Origin: Pseudoxanthomonas japonensis
Lineage (GTDB): Bacteria > Pseudomonadota > Gammaproteobacteria > Xanthomonadales > Xanthomonadaceae
Reading direction: 5' to 3'
Length of the DNA stretch: 64,000 nt
NCBI RefSeq assembly: GCF_010093445.1
Contig: NZ_PDWW01000012.1
Location: 42,721 to 106,720 of the forward strand
A program made the position numbers and the translations under genes. The notes beneath the pieces were generated by a model that was not told where the DNA came from, ran no database searches, and saw only the letters and a program-made list of their open reading frames with translations. Shown piece after piece: positions 27,034-36,038 of the stretch. Each line of letters starts with the position of its first letter. The first letter of the stretch is position 1.

Positions 27034-29448
27034 GTGGCCCGCAACGACTACGACGACGAAGCACTGGACGAAGACGACATCGACGACGGCGACGGCCCCG
27101 GCTGGCGGCAGCGCCTGCTGACGTGGGGCCTGGCCGCGGTGGGCCTGGGCCTGGGGTTCCTGATCCCCTACACGATGTACCTGAACCATCAGGTCACCGA
27201 GCGTTTCGGCGAGTTGCGCTGGCAGATCCCAACCCGCGTCTATGCGCGGCCGTTGCAGGTCGCGCCGGGGCTGGCGATGGACGCGCAGACGCTGAAGACC
27301 GAACTCGATGCGGCGGCCTACCGCGACGATGGTGCCGGCGAGCGCCCCGGGACCTACGCGCGCGACGGCGGTCGCTTCACCATTTCCAGCCGCGGCTTCA
27401 TCGACGTGGACGGGCGCGTGGCGCCGCGCCGGCTGCAGGTCAGCCTGTCCGACGGCCGCGTCGCCGCGGTGCGCGACCTTGGCCGCAAGCAGAACCTCAA
27501 GGCGGCGCGGCTGGATCCGGCGCGCATCGCCACGCTGTACGGGCAGAAGCAGGAAGAGCGCCGGCTGGTGCGGCTGGAGGAAGTGCCGGAACTGCTGGTG
27601 ACCGGCCTGCAGGCGGTCGAGGACCGCGACTTCAAGGACCACCACGGCATCGACCTGTCGGGCATGGTGCGCGCGGCATGGCTGCTGGTGCGTTCCGGTG
27701 GCGATACGAAGCAGGGCGCCAGCACGCTGACCCAGCAGCTGGCGCGCAGCGGCCTGCTGGGGATCGGCAAGGAACAGACGCCGACACGCAAGTTCAACGA
27801 GATCCTTTATGCGCTGATCCTGGAAGCGCGCTACGACAAGCGCACCATCCTCGAGGCGTATTTCAACCAGGTCGATCTGGGCCAGCGTGGCAGCCAGGCG
27901 ATCCATGGCGTCGCCGCCGGTGCGGAATTCTGGTTCGGCCGCGACCTGGACAGCCTGACCACCGAACAGGTCGCGCTGCTGATCGGACTGGTCAAGGGTC
28001 CGTCCTGGTACAACCCGCGACGCAATCCGGAGCGCGCCACCGAACGGCGCGACTATGTGCTCTCCAAGCTGCACGAAACAGGCCTCATCGATGATGCCGA
28101 ATACGCGCGCGCGCGCGCCGCACCGCTGGGCGTGACCAAGACGCCGGGCATGGCCGCGGCCAATCGCTTCCCCGCCTACGTGGATCTGGTCCGCCGCCAG
28201 CTGGCGCGCGACTATCCCGAGAGCGCCCTGCAGGGCGCGGGCCTGAGCGTGCTGACCGGCATGTCGCCGTCGGCGCAGGCGTATGCGGAAGCGTCGGTGA
28301 CGCGCACGATCAAGGCGCTGGAGAACAAGCGCCGTCCGCCGCTGCAGGCCGGCATGGTGGTGACCGACGTGCACGACGGCGACGTGCTGGCCGTGGTCGG
28401 TAGCCGCAACGTGGCGGAAGTCGGCTTCAACCGCGCCGTCGAGGCCCAGCGGCCGGTCGGTTCGCTGCTAAAGCCCTTCGTCTACCTGCTCGCACTGGCC
28501 CAGCCGGACCAGTATTCGCTCGCAACCTGGGTCGACGACTCCCCGGTGACCGTGCAGTTGGGCAAGAACCGGCGCTGGACGCCGGACAACGCCGACCGCC
28601 GCAGCCACGGCACCGTGCGGCTGGTCGATGCGCTGGCGCGTTCGTACAACCAGGCCACCGTGCGCGTGGGCATGAAGGTCGAACCGGACCGCCTGGCGCA
28701 GCTCATCCGCGTGCTGGCCGGCATCCAGGCCGAACCCAACCCGGCCTTGATCCTGGGTTCCACGGACCAGAGCCCGTACGCGATGGCGCAGCTGTACCAG
28801 TTCCTCGCCTCCGGCGGCGAGATCCAGCCGCTGCACGCGGTGCGCGGCGTGCTCGATCCCGACGGCAAGCTGCTCAAGCGCTACGACAAGACGCCGGCGC
28901 CCGCGCAGGAAGGCGATTCCATCGCCGCCAACCTCATCACGGTGGCCTTGCAGCAGGTCGTGTCGAACGGCACCGGCCGCCAGCTGATCGGCGATGGCCT
29001 GGGCAGGTTGCAGTCGGCCGGCAAGACCGGCACCAGCAACGACAGCCGCGACAGCTGGTATGCGGGCTATACCGGCGACCACCTCGCGGTGGTGTGGATG
29101 GGCAACGACCAGAACGAGCAGACCGGCCTGTACGGTGGCACCGGTGCCATGCGCGTGTGGTCGGGCCTGTTCGCGCGGTTGCCCAGTGCACCGCTGAAGG
29201 TGTCGGGCAAGGGCCTGGACTGGCAGTGGGTAGTCGGGTCCAACAGTACCGACGCCAGCTGTCCGGAAGCCCGGCAGCTGCCGTTCGTCTCCGGCTTCGC
29301 GCCGGCCTACGCGCCGTGCGTCATCGAGCAGGTGCCGGTCGAAGGCGAAGAGCAGGACGGTGGCGGCTGGCGCAGCTGGTTCGGCCTGGACCGCAAGAAG
29401 GAAGAACCCGCACCGCCTCCCCAGGACCCGCCCGCGCAACAACCATGA
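27034..29448 (+). CDS. mrcB: PBP1b, bifunctional peptidoglycan synthase
   Basis: Class A penicillin-binding protein that polymerises and cross-links peptidoglycan. It is 804 aa from a GTG; the family usually has about 800-850. A short acidic cytoplasmic tail (DDEALDEDDIDDGDG) precedes one membrane helix at about 28-46. A UB2H-type domain follows (~60-150, FTISSRGFIDVDG). The GT51 domain has the catalytic glutamate E196 in EDRDFKDHHGID and QGASTLTQQLARS. The transpeptidase has S477 with K480 (GSLLKPF), and KTGTS at 664-668. A UB2H domain is diagnostic of PBP1b rather than PBP1a. It overlaps the downstream lipoprotein gene by ATGA. Confidence 0.95.
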   Translation: MARNDYDDEALDEDDIDDGDGPGWRQRLLTWGLAAVGLGLGFLIPYTMYLNHQVTERFGELRWQIPTRVYARPLQVAPGLAMDAQTLKTELDAAAYRDDGAGERPGTYARDGGRFTISSRGFIDVDGRVAPRRLQVSLSDGRVAAVRDLGRKQNLKAARLDPARIATLYGQKQEERRLVRLEEVPELLVTGLQAVEDRDFKDHHGIDLSGMVRAAWLLVRSGGDTKQGASTLTQQLARSGLLGIGKEQTPTRKFNEILYALILEARYDKRTILEAYFNQVDLGQRGSQAIHGVAAGAEFWFGRDLDSLTTEQVALLIGLVKGPSWYNPRRNPERATERRDYVLSKLHETGLIDDAEYARARAAPLGVTKTPGMAAANRFPAYVDLVRRQLARDYPESALQGAGLSVLTGMSPSAQAYAEASVTRTIKALENKRRPPLQAGMVVTDVHDGDVLAVVGSRNVAEVGFNRAVEAQRPVGSLLKPFVYLLALAQPDQYSLATWVDDSPVTVQLGKNRRWTPDNADRRSHGTVRLVDALARSYNQATVRVGMKVEPDRLAQLIRVLAGIQAEPNPALILGSTDQSPYAMAQLYQFLASGGEIQPLHAVRGVLDPDGKLLKRYDKTPAPAQEGDSIAANLITVALQQVVSNGTGRQLIGDGLGRLQSAGKTGTSNDSRDSWYAGYTGDHLAVVWMGNDQNEQTGLYGGTGAMRVWSGLFARLPSAPLKVSGKGLDWQWVVGSNSTDASCPEARQLPFVSGFAPAYAPCVIEQVPVEGEEQDGGGWRSWFGLDRKKEEPAPPPQDPPAQQP

Positions 29449-30032
29449 AGATGAAGTACGCCTTCCCCCTCCTGCTGATCCTGCTGGCCGGTTGCGTCTC
29501 CGCACCGGTGCCCGAGGCACCGGTCGTACGCGATCCGGTGACGCCGGACCAGCGTGTCGCCGCGATCCATGCCGCCGCGGGCGCCGACGACCGCGAGCTC
29601 GCCGTGCAGCCGTTGCGCGATCCACAGGTCGAGGACCTGCGTGAGACGGCGCAGCAGGCACGCGCGTCGCGCGATGTCGCCAGGGCGGCGGACGCATTGA
29701 ACCAGGCCTTGCTGCTGGTGCCGGACGATCCTGCCGTGCTGCAGGAACGGGCCGAAGTGGCGATGCTGCAGGGCGACTACGCACGCGCCGACACGCTGGC
29801 GCAGCGCGCCTTCCAGCTGGGTTCGCAGGTGGGTCCGCTGTGCCGCCAGCACTGGGAAACCGTGCGCCAGGTGCGCCAGCACGAACTCGCGGTGCATCAA
29901 CCGTTGCCCGCACGCCACACGCCGGAGGATGCCGCCGCCCATGCCGCGCGCGCTGCGGCCCTGCAAGCGGCGATCGCCGAGGCGGAGAGCAAGCGCGATG
30001 CGTGCACCGTGCCGGTGATCGAGCGGATGTGA
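29445..30032 (+). CDS. TPR lipoprotein coupled to PBP1b (LpoP-like candidate activator)
   Basis: 195-aa lipoprotein. Signal MKMKYAFPLLLILLAGC with lipobox LAGC (Cys17); the residues after Cys are not Asp, so outer-membrane sorting is expected. The mature part has a Pro-rich linker (APVPEAPVV) and a helical TPR-like region (RDVARAADALNQALLLVPDDPAVLQ, GDYARADTLAQRAFQLG). A Cys near residue 127 (GPLCRQHW) and one near the C-terminus (DACTVP) may pair. The ATG overlaps the mrcB stop codon, so translation is coupled to PBP1b. In Pseudomonas aeruginosa a TPR lipoprotein, LpoP, encoded beside ponB activates PBP1b; architecture and position suggest the same role here. That is inference. Confidence 0.8.
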   Translation: MKMKYAFPLLLILLAGCVSAPVPEAPVVRDPVTPDQRVAAIHAAAGADDRELAVQPLRDPQVEDLRETAQQARASRDVARAADALNQALLLVPDDPAVLQERAEVAMLQGDYARADTLAQRAFQLGSQVGPLCRQHWETVRQVRQHELAVHQPLPARHTPEDAAAHAARAAALQAAIAEAESKRDACTVPVIERM

Positions 30033-30093
30033 GGCGCATGCCGCGTCCGTGACGCGGTACCCTTGCCGCTGCACGCCGCCCTCCGTTTTCCCG

Positions 30094-32139
30094 ATGTCCC
30101 AGCTAGCCCAGGCCAGCCGCGACGCCCTCAGCGAGGGCGGTGCGCTGGCGGAACGACTCGATGCCTTCGCGCCCCGCGATGCACAGCAGCGCCTGACGGC
30201 GGCGATCGCCGACGCCTTCGATGCGCGCGACGTGCTGCTCGCCGAGGCCGGCACGGGCACCGGCAAGACCTTCGCCTATCTGGTGCCTGCGCTGCTGTCG
30301 GGGCTGAAGACCATCGTCTCCACCGGCACGCGCGCGCTGCAGGACCAGCTCTACCACCGCGACCTGCCGCGCGTGCGCGATGCGCTCGGCGTGGCCGGAC
30401 TGAAGTCCGCGCTGCTGAAGGGGCGCAGCAATTACCTGTGCCGCTACCGCCTGAACCAGGCCAAGGGCGACCCGCAGGCGCTGCGCACCACGTTCACCAG
30501 TCGCGAGCAGGTCGACCAATTCCAGCGCATCGTCGCCTGGGGCGGACGCACCAAATTCGGCGACATGGCGGAGCTGGCCGCGTTGCCGGACGACTCGCCG
30601 CTGCTGCCGCTGGTCACGTCCACCATCGACAACTGCCTGGGCAGCGAGTGCCCGTTCTGGGAAGACTGCTTCGTGGTGCAGGCACGCCAGCGCGCGCAGT
30701 CCGCGGACATCGTGGTGGTCAACCACCACCTGCTCCTCGCCGACCTGGCGCTGAAGCAGGAAGGCTTCGGCGAGATCCTGCCGGGCGCGCAGGCGTTCGT
30801 CATCGACGAAGCGCACCAGCTGCCCGAACTGGCCGCGAACTTCTTCGGTGAAGGCTTCGGCATGCGCCCGTTGCAGGAACTGGCGCGCGACTGCCTGACC
30901 GAGTCGAAGGACGCGGCCGGCGCGCTGTCGGCGCTGCAGCCGCCCGTGCGCGCGCTGGAGCAGGCACTGCGCGAACTGCGCGCGGCGATGGAAGGGTTGC
31001 CCGCACGGGGCACGCGCGAGCGCCTGCTCGCCAAGCCCGGCGTCGCGGCCGGCTTCGATGCGCTCGCTGGTGCGCTGGATGAGCTCACCGCCGCGCTCGC
31101 GCCGCTGGTCGAGGCCTCGCTGGGACTGGAAGCGTGCGCGGCACGCGCGAAGGAGTTCGCCACCCGGCTGACGCGCTGGTACGCGGCGCCGACCACGGAT
31201 GCCTTCGACGATGACGCCGCGCCAGCCGACGACGCCAGCGACGTCCTCTGGTACGAACTGACGCCGCGCGCGTTCCGCTGCCAGCGCACGCCGCTCGATG
31301 TTTCCGGCCCGTTGCGCCAGCACCGCGAGCAGTCGCGCGCGGCGTGGGTGTTCACCTCGGCCACGCTGGCGGTCGGTGGGCGCTTCGACCACCTCGCCGT
31401 GCGGCTGGGCCTGGACGATCCGCCGACGCTGTTGCAGCCGAGTCCGTTCGACTGGCCGCAGCAGGCGCTGTGCTACCTGCCGACCGGGTTGCCCGATCCG
31501 AATGCGCCGGGCTACGGCCAGGGGCTGATCGCGACCTTGCGGCCCGTGCTGGAGGCGTCGAAGGGGCGCGCGTTCCTGCTGTTCGCGTCGCACCGTGCGT
31601 TGCGCGAGGCCGCGGAGGCGCTGCGTGGCGGCCCGTGGCCGTTGTTCGTGCAGGGCGAGGCGCCACGCGGCACGTTGCTGGAGCGGTTCCGCGAATCCGG
31701 CAACGGCGTGCTGCTGGGCGCGGCGAGTTTCCGCGAAGGCGTCGACGTGGTCGGCGATGCGCTGAGCGTGGTGATGGTCGACAAGCTGCCGTTCGCCGCG
31801 CCGGACGATCCGGTGTTCGAGGCGCGGCTGGAGGCGGTGCGCCGTTCCGGCGGCAATCCGTTCCGTGACGAGCAACTGCCGCAGGCGGTGATCGCGCTGA
31901 AGCAGGCGGTCGGCCGGCTGATCCGCAGCGAGACCGACCGCGGCGTGCTGGTGCTGTGCGATCCGCGCCTGACCGGCAAGCCGTACGGGCGCGTGTTCCT
32001 CGACTCGCTGCCGCCGTTCCGCCGCACGCAGCGTGTGCAGGACGTGCAACGCTTCTTCGGCGCTGAGGTCGAGGAAGACATCGTGGCGCCGACCCGCGCC
32101 AGGGATTCGGACGACTGGTTCGCCGATGCGCGCTTCTGA
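30094..32139 (+). CDS. yoaA: YoaA-type ATP-dependent DNA helicase (DinG/XPD family)
   Basis: Superfamily 2 iron-sulfur helicase; E. coli YoaA works with HolC at damaged replication forks. It is 681 aa. Walker A GTGTGKT at 53-59, then an Fe-S region with cysteines in SNYLCRYRL and NCLGSECPFWEDC, the DEAH box VIDEAHQLPEL, and C-terminal motifs TSATLAVGG and KQAVGRLIRSETDRG. The aligned motif string (LLKGRSNYLC, VTSTIDNCLGSECP, DKLPFAAPDDP) follows YoaA rather than DinG. Start at the ATG giving MSQLAQASR. 61 bp after the lipoprotein and 56 bp before tsaB. Confidence 0.92.
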   Translation: MSQLAQASRDALSEGGALAERLDAFAPRDAQQRLTAAIADAFDARDVLLAEAGTGTGKTFAYLVPALLSGLKTIVSTGTRALQDQLYHRDLPRVRDALGVAGLKSALLKGRSNYLCRYRLNQAKGDPQALRTTFTSREQVDQFQRIVAWGGRTKFGDMAELAALPDDSPLLPLVTSTIDNCLGSECPFWEDCFVVQARQRAQSADIVVVNHHLLLADLALKQEGFGEILPGAQAFVIDEAHQLPELAANFFGEGFGMRPLQELARDCLTESKDAAGALSALQPPVRALEQALRELRAAMEGLPARGTRERLLAKPGVAAGFDALAGALDELTAALAPLVEASLGLEACAARAKEFATRLTRWYAAPTTDAFDDDAAPADDASDVLWYELTPRAFRCQRTPLDVSGPLRQHREQSRAAWVFTSATLAVGGRFDHLAVRLGLDDPPTLLQPSPFDWPQQALCYLPTGLPDPNAPGYGQGLIATLRPVLEASKGRAFLLFASHRALREAAEALRGGPWPLFVQGEAPRGTLLERFRESGNGVLLGAASFREGVDVVGDALSVVMVDKLPFAAPDDPVFEARLEAVRRSGGNPFRDEQLPQAVIALKQAVGRLIRSETDRGVLVLCDPRLTGKPYGRVFLDSLPPFRRTQRVQDVQRFFGAEVEEDIVAPTRARDSDDWFADARF

Positions 32140-32195
32140 CCGCCGCCTTCGTGCCCAACGTTTAAGCTAGGCGCCTCACGACTTTCCCGCTGCCC

Positions 32196-32939
32196 ATGAA
32201 GCTGCTCGCCTTCGAAACCGCCACCGAAGCCTGTTCCGTCGCCGTCCATGTCGATGGCGAGGTGCGCGAGCGCTTCGAGATCGCGCCGCGGCGGCATGCC
32301 GAACTCGCGCTGCCGTGGGCGGAGCAGTTGCTGGCCGATGCGGGCCTCGCGCGCAGCCAGCTCGACGCCATCGCGCTGAGCCGTGGTCCGGGTGCTTTCA
32401 CCGGCGTGCGCCTGGCCATCGCGCTCGCGCAGGGCATCGCGCTGGCGCTGGACCGCCCGCTGGTGCCGGTGTCCACGCTCGCCGTGCTGGCCGCGCAGGT
32501 GCCGCCACCGCCGGTGACCGCAGGCGAGGGCGGCTGCGATGTCGGTATTCCGCATCCCATCCTGGCCGCCATCGATGCGCGCATGGGCGAGATCTACACC
32601 GGCACCTTCGTGCATCGCGGCGACCGCCTCGAGGCGACGTCGGGGGAAGCCGTGATCGCACCGGCCGACTACGCGCTGGCCGGCGACGATGGTGGCTGGA
32701 TCGGCGTAGGCACCGGTTTTGCGGCTGGCGACGGTGCGCTCGCCACGCGCCTGCAGGCCCGTTTCGCCCGCGTCGATGCGCAGGCGTTGCCGCACGCGGC
32801 GGATCTCGCGCGGCTGGCGGCGGACGCTTTCCGCCGGGGCGAGGTGGTCGCGCCGGAACTTGTCGAACCGGCCTACCTGCGCAACAACGTCGCGCTGACC
32901 TTGGCAGAACAGAAAGCCCTGCGCGCCTCGCGCGCCTGA
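32196..32939 (+). CDS. tsaB: TsaB, tRNA threonylcarbamoyladenosine complex subunit
   Basis: Subunit of the TsaBDE complex that makes t6A37 in ANN-decoding tRNAs. It is 247 aa with an ASKHA fold. MKLLAFETATEACSVAV at the N-terminus, the diagnostic LSRGPGAFTGVRLAIALAQG at about residues 60-79, and LAAIDARMGEIY near 125. Catalytically inactive by itself; it is the scaffold for TsaD, which is not in this window. The C-terminal VEPAYLRNNVA is also family-typical. It converges with tonB3 with 12 bp between stop codons. Confidence 0.96.
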   Translation: MKLLAFETATEACSVAVHVDGEVRERFEIAPRRHAELALPWAEQLLADAGLARSQLDAIALSRGPGAFTGVRLAIALAQGIALALDRPLVPVSTLAVLAAQVPPPPVTAGEGGCDVGIPHPILAAIDARMGEIYTGTFVHRGDRLEATSGEAVIAPADYALAGDDGGWIGVGTGFAAGDGALATRLQARFARVDAQALPHAADLARLAADAFRRGEVVAPELVEPAYLRNNVALTLAEQKALRASRA

Positions 32940-32951
32940 CCGCGTCGCGCG

Positions 32952-33827
32952 CTACTCGTCGCGCACTTCACCGCCCGGCAGGAAGCGCCAGGTGCGGGTG
33001 ACGTGCAGGATGTCGACGTTCTCGGCCGTCTCCGGCAGCGGTGGGAACGGCGAGGACAACTGCACGATGCGCTGCGCGGTGGAGTCCAGCAGCGGGATGC
33101 CGCTGGACTGGATGATGCGCGTCTGCTCGACGCTGCCGTCGCGGCGCACGGCCACGCTGATCACCAGCGTGCCGGCCAGGCGCCGGCGGCGCGCTTCGTC
33201 GGGATAGTTGAGGTTGCCGACGCGCTCGGCGCGGTCCACCCAGGCGCGCAGGTAATTCGCGTAGACGTATTCCTTGGTGCTGGCCGAGACGAACTTGCGC
33301 TTCGGCCGCTTGGCGTACAGCTCCGAGCGCAGGTGGTACTCCGCTGCCAGTCGCGCCATCTCGGCATCGCGCTGCACCTTCTGTTCGCCCTGCGGCAGCT
33401 CGGGCCGGTCCGGCTGCGGGCGCGCTTCCGCGGCCGGCGCGCGGGTGTCGCTGTCGCGCGTGGTCACCACGCGGCTTTCCGGCGGCGGCACCGGTGCGGT
33501 GGTCTGCGCACGCAGCGGTTGCGGCGCCAGGCCGGTGTCGGGTTGCGGAATCCAGCCGGCCTGGCTGTCGCGCGGACGCTTGGCCTGCTCGCTCTCGCCG
33601 CCGCCCTGCTGGCTGGCCGCAGCGAGGAAGTCGGCTTCCTTCGGTGTCAGCGGCGTGCTGGTCTGGCTGAGGATCACGTCCAGCGTCGGCATCACCGGCG
33701 CGGCGTCATCCAGGGCGAAGCCCACGCCGAGCACCAGCAGGCCGTGCACGATCAGCGACAGCGCCAGGGTGGCGCCGAGGCGTTCGTTCGCGCCGATCTT
33801 CGGCGGGCTTGCCGGTACGGCGGACAT
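32952..33827 (-). CDS. tonB3: TonB-family energy transducer, TonB3-like
   Basis: 291-aa TonB-like protein. A cytoplasmic N-terminus is followed by one membrane helix (~17-39, LGATLALSLIVHGLLVLGVGFAL), a long Pro/Gln/Arg-rich periplasmic spacer (~50-200), and a C-terminal TonB domain (LNYPDEARRRRLAGTLVISVAVRRDGSV, with the YP motif) at about 215-290. The position next to gshB and divergent from pilG matches Pseudomonas aeruginosa tonB3, which is needed for twitching motility and pilus assembly. This links it functionally to the Pil-Chp genes across the divergent promoter region. The symbol rests on synteny and architecture. Confidence 0.85.
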   Translation of the reverse strand: MSAVPASPPKIGANERLGATLALSLIVHGLLVLGVGFALDDAAPVMPTLDVILSQTSTPLTPKEADFLAAASQQGGGESEQAKRPRDSQAGWIPQPDTGLAPQPLRAQTTAPVPPPESRVVTTRDSDTRAPAAEARPQPDRPELPQGEQKVQRDAEMARLAAEYHLRSELYAKRPKRKFVSASTKEYVYANYLRAWVDRAERVGNLNYPDEARRRRLAGTLVISVAVRRDGSVEQTRIIQSSGIPLLDSTAQRIVQLSSPFPPLPETAENVDILHVTRTWRFLPGGEVRDE

Positions 33828-33828
33828 C

Positions 33829-34776
33829 TCAGGCCGCCAGCTTCTTCTCGATGGCGTCGAACAGCTGGCCGGCGATGTTCAGTCCGTACTGGCCGTCCAG
33901 CTCGCGCACGCAGGTGGGGCTGGTCACGTTGACCTCGGTCAGGTAGTCGCCGATCACGTCCAGGCCGACGAACAGCATGCCGCGCCGCTTCATCTCCGGC
34001 CCGACCTGCGCCGCGATCCAGCGGTCGCGCTCGCTCAGCGGACGGCCTTCGCCGCGGCCGCCGGCGGCCAGGTTGCCGCGGAACTCGTCACCCTGCGGGA
34101 TGCGCGCCAGCGCGTAGTCCACCGGCTCGCCGTCGACCAGCAGCACGCGCTTGTCGCCGTCCTTGATGCCGGGGATGAAGCGCTGGGCCAGGGTCAGGCT
34201 GCCATCGCCGATCAAGGTTTCCAGGATGACGTTGGTGTTGGGGTCGCCGGCCTTCACGCGGAAGATCGAGCGGCCGCCCATGCCGTCCAGCGGTTTCAGC
34301 ACCGCCTCGCCGTGCTCGGCCACGAAGGCCTTCAGCGCGGCCGGGTCGCGGCTCACCAGGGTCGGCGGGCAGCACTGCGGGAAGAGCAGCGCCGCCAGCT
34401 TCTCGTTGAAATCGCGCAGGCCCTGCGGGTCGTTGACGATCAGCGCGCCGGCCTGCTGCGCGATGCCCAGCACGTGGGTGTCGTAGAGGTACTGCTCGTC
34501 GACCGGCGGGTCCTTGCGCATCAGTACGACCTGGCCAGGGCCGAAGGTCAGCGTGCGCGTGTCGCCGAGGGTCGACCAGCCGGCCTTGTCGTCCTTCACC
34601 GTCAACGCCGCGACCTGGGCCTGGGCCACGCCCTCGCGCAGCGACAGCCGGCCGGGGATGACGTAATGGAGGCGGTGACCGCGCCGCTGGGCTTCCAGCA
34701 GCATGGCGAAGGTGGTGTCCTTGGCGATCTTGATGGACCCGATCGGGTCCATGACGACGATGACGTCCAGCGGCAT
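33829..34776 (-). CDS. gshB: Glutathione synthetase
   Basis: Cytosolic ATP-grasp enzyme joining gamma-glutamylcysteine and glycine. It is 315 aa, the usual length. MPLDVIVVMDPIGSIKIAKDTT at the N-terminus, DPPVDEQYLYDTHVL (substrate site), AVLKPLDGMGGRSIFRV (flexible loop) and the metal-binding LFVGLDVIGDYLTEVNVTSP near the end are all canonical. One base separates its stop codon from the tonB3 ATG, so the two are coupled. Its start is 243 bp from pilG on the other strand. Confidence 0.97.
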   Translation of the reverse strand: MPLDVIVVMDPIGSIKIAKDTTFAMLLEAQRRGHRLHYVIPGRLSLREGVAQAQVAALTVKDDKAGWSTLGDTRTLTFGPGQVVLMRKDPPVDEQYLYDTHVLGIAQQAGALIVNDPQGLRDFNEKLAALLFPQCCPPTLVSRDPAALKAFVAEHGEAVLKPLDGMGGRSIFRVKAGDPNTNVILETLIGDGSLTLAQRFIPGIKDGDKRVLLVDGEPVDYALARIPQGDEFRGNLAAGGRGEGRPLSERDRWIAAQVGPEMKRRGMLFVGLDVIGDYLTEVNVTSPTCVRELDGQYGLNIAGQLFDAIEKKLAA

Positions 34777-34928
34777 GGGGAGCGGTTCTGCGGGAGACGC
34801 CGCATGGTATCAGGGCGGGCGTCGGCGCCGCCCCGGACGCCGGCGGAACACCGCGTTCGCGCGGCGGCGGAAAATTGAGACGTGGATCGCATGATGCCGT
34901 TCAGCGACGCGGACCGGAAAGGCGTGGC

Positions 34929-34958
34929 TTGACAGTGCGCGCCGGGATGGGGGATATA
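34929..34958 (+). promoter_or_regulatory. Promoter of the pilG operon
   Basis: TTGACA (34929-34934), an 18-bp spacer and GATATA (34953-34958) form a strong sigma70-type promoter in the 243-bp gshB-pilG gap. The start point would be near 34965, leaving a leader of about 55 nt. No comparable promoter exists between pilG and chpC, so this may drive the whole 11-kb operon. Confidence 0.65.
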
Positions 34959-35019
34959 GGCAGCAACGCAGCGTGGCCGGTTCGTCAATGAAGCCACGCG
35001 CGCATGGGGAAATCAGGTA

Positions 35020-35421
35020 ATGACGCAGAACGAAGGCCAGGCCGGTGGACTCCACGGCCTACGGGTCATGGTGATCGATGACTCGAAAACCATCCGCCGC
35101 ACCGCAGAAACCCTGCTCAAGCGCGAGGGTTGCGAAGTCGTGACCGCGACGGACGGGTTCGAGGCCTTGGCCAAGATCGCCGACCAGCAGCCGCAGATCA
35201 TCTTCGTGGACATCATGATGCCGCGCCTGGACGGTTACCAGACCTGTGCGCTGATCAAGAACAACCAGGTGTTCAAGTCCACGCCGGTCATCATGCTGTC
35301 GTCCAAGGACAGCCTGTTCGACAAGGCGCGCGGGCGCATCGTCGGCTCGGAGCAGTATTTGACCAAGCCGTTCACGCGCGAGGAGCTCCTCGACGCCATC
35401 CGCGCCCACGTCAGCACCTGA
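35020..35421 (+). CDS. pilG: PilG, type IV pilus response regulator
   Basis: Single-domain CheY-like receiver of the Pil-Chp system that promotes pilus extension. It is 133 aa. Acidic pair in VMVIDDSKTIRR (D20-D21), phospho-acceptor D64 in FVDIMMPRLDGYQ, conserved Ser/Thr in VIMLSSKDS and Lys in YLTKPFTREEL. The first gene of the operon, 50 bp before pilI. Phosphorylated by PilL by analogy with the Pseudomonas system. PilH, the second CheY-like protein in Pseudomonas, is not encoded between pilG and pilI. Confidence 0.95.
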   Translation: MTQNEGQAGGLHGLRVMVIDDSKTIRRTAETLLKREGCEVVTATDGFEALAKIADQQPQIIFVDIMMPRLDGYQTCALIKNNQVFKSTPVIMLSSKDSLFDKARGRIVGSEQYLTKPFTREELLDAIRAHVST

Positions 35422-35471
35422 GGGGCTGGCGCCATGACGATCATTCGCACTGAAGGCACAGGGGGCGGGCG

Positions 35472-36005
35472 ATGATCCGCACACCGTTCGATACGCTGGC
35501 CGAATACGAGCGCCGCAGCCTGGCGCACGCCGTGGTGCAGCCGGCGCGCGAGATCGCGCAGGACCAGTACCGCGGCGTCGGCTACCGCGTCGGCAAGCGC
35601 AGGCTGATTTCCAACTTCGGGGAAGTGGTGGAAATCGTGCAGATGCCGCCGGTCACACCGGTGCCGGGCGCGCAGCCTTGGCTGCTGGGGATCGGCAACC
35701 TGCGCGGCAACCTGTTTCCGGTCGTGGACCTGAAGCAGTTCCTCGAAGGCGAGCGCACCGTGCTGCACGAGGGCCAGCGCGTGCTGGTCATGCGCCAGGC
35801 CGGCGGCGACGTCGCGCTGACCATCGACGAGTTGTACGGCCAGCGCAGCTTCCACGAATCGCAGCAGGTCGAGCCGGGGGAACTGGCGGACGGCCGCTAC
35901 GGGCATTTCATCGATCGTGCTTTCGCCAGCGACGATCAGCGGTGGGGCGTCTTCGCGCTGGGTTTGCTGGCGCGCACGCCCGAATTCCGCCAGACCGCGC
36001 TCTGA
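35472..36005 (+). CDS. pilI: PilI, CheW-like coupling protein
   Basis: 177-aa CheW-domain adaptor connecting the receptor PilJ with the kinase PilL. The CheW core is recognisable from GVGYRVGKRRLISNFGEVVEIVQMP through WLLGIGNLRGNLFPVVDLKQFL to VLVMRQAGGDVALTIDELYGQR. No membrane segment. It lies 33 bp before pilJ. A distinct second CheW-like protein, ChpC, ends the operon. Confidence 0.93.
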   Translation: MIRTPFDTLAEYERRSLAHAVVQPAREIAQDQYRGVGYRVGKRRLISNFGEVVEIVQMPPVTPVPGAQPWLLGIGNLRGNLFPVVDLKQFLEGERTVLHEGQRVLVMRQAGGDVALTIDELYGQRSFHESQQVEPGELADGRYGHFIDRAFASDDQRWGVFALGLLARTPEFRQTAL

Positions 36006-36038
36006 GCGCGGACGACAAGAACAATCAGGGGTTGAACG

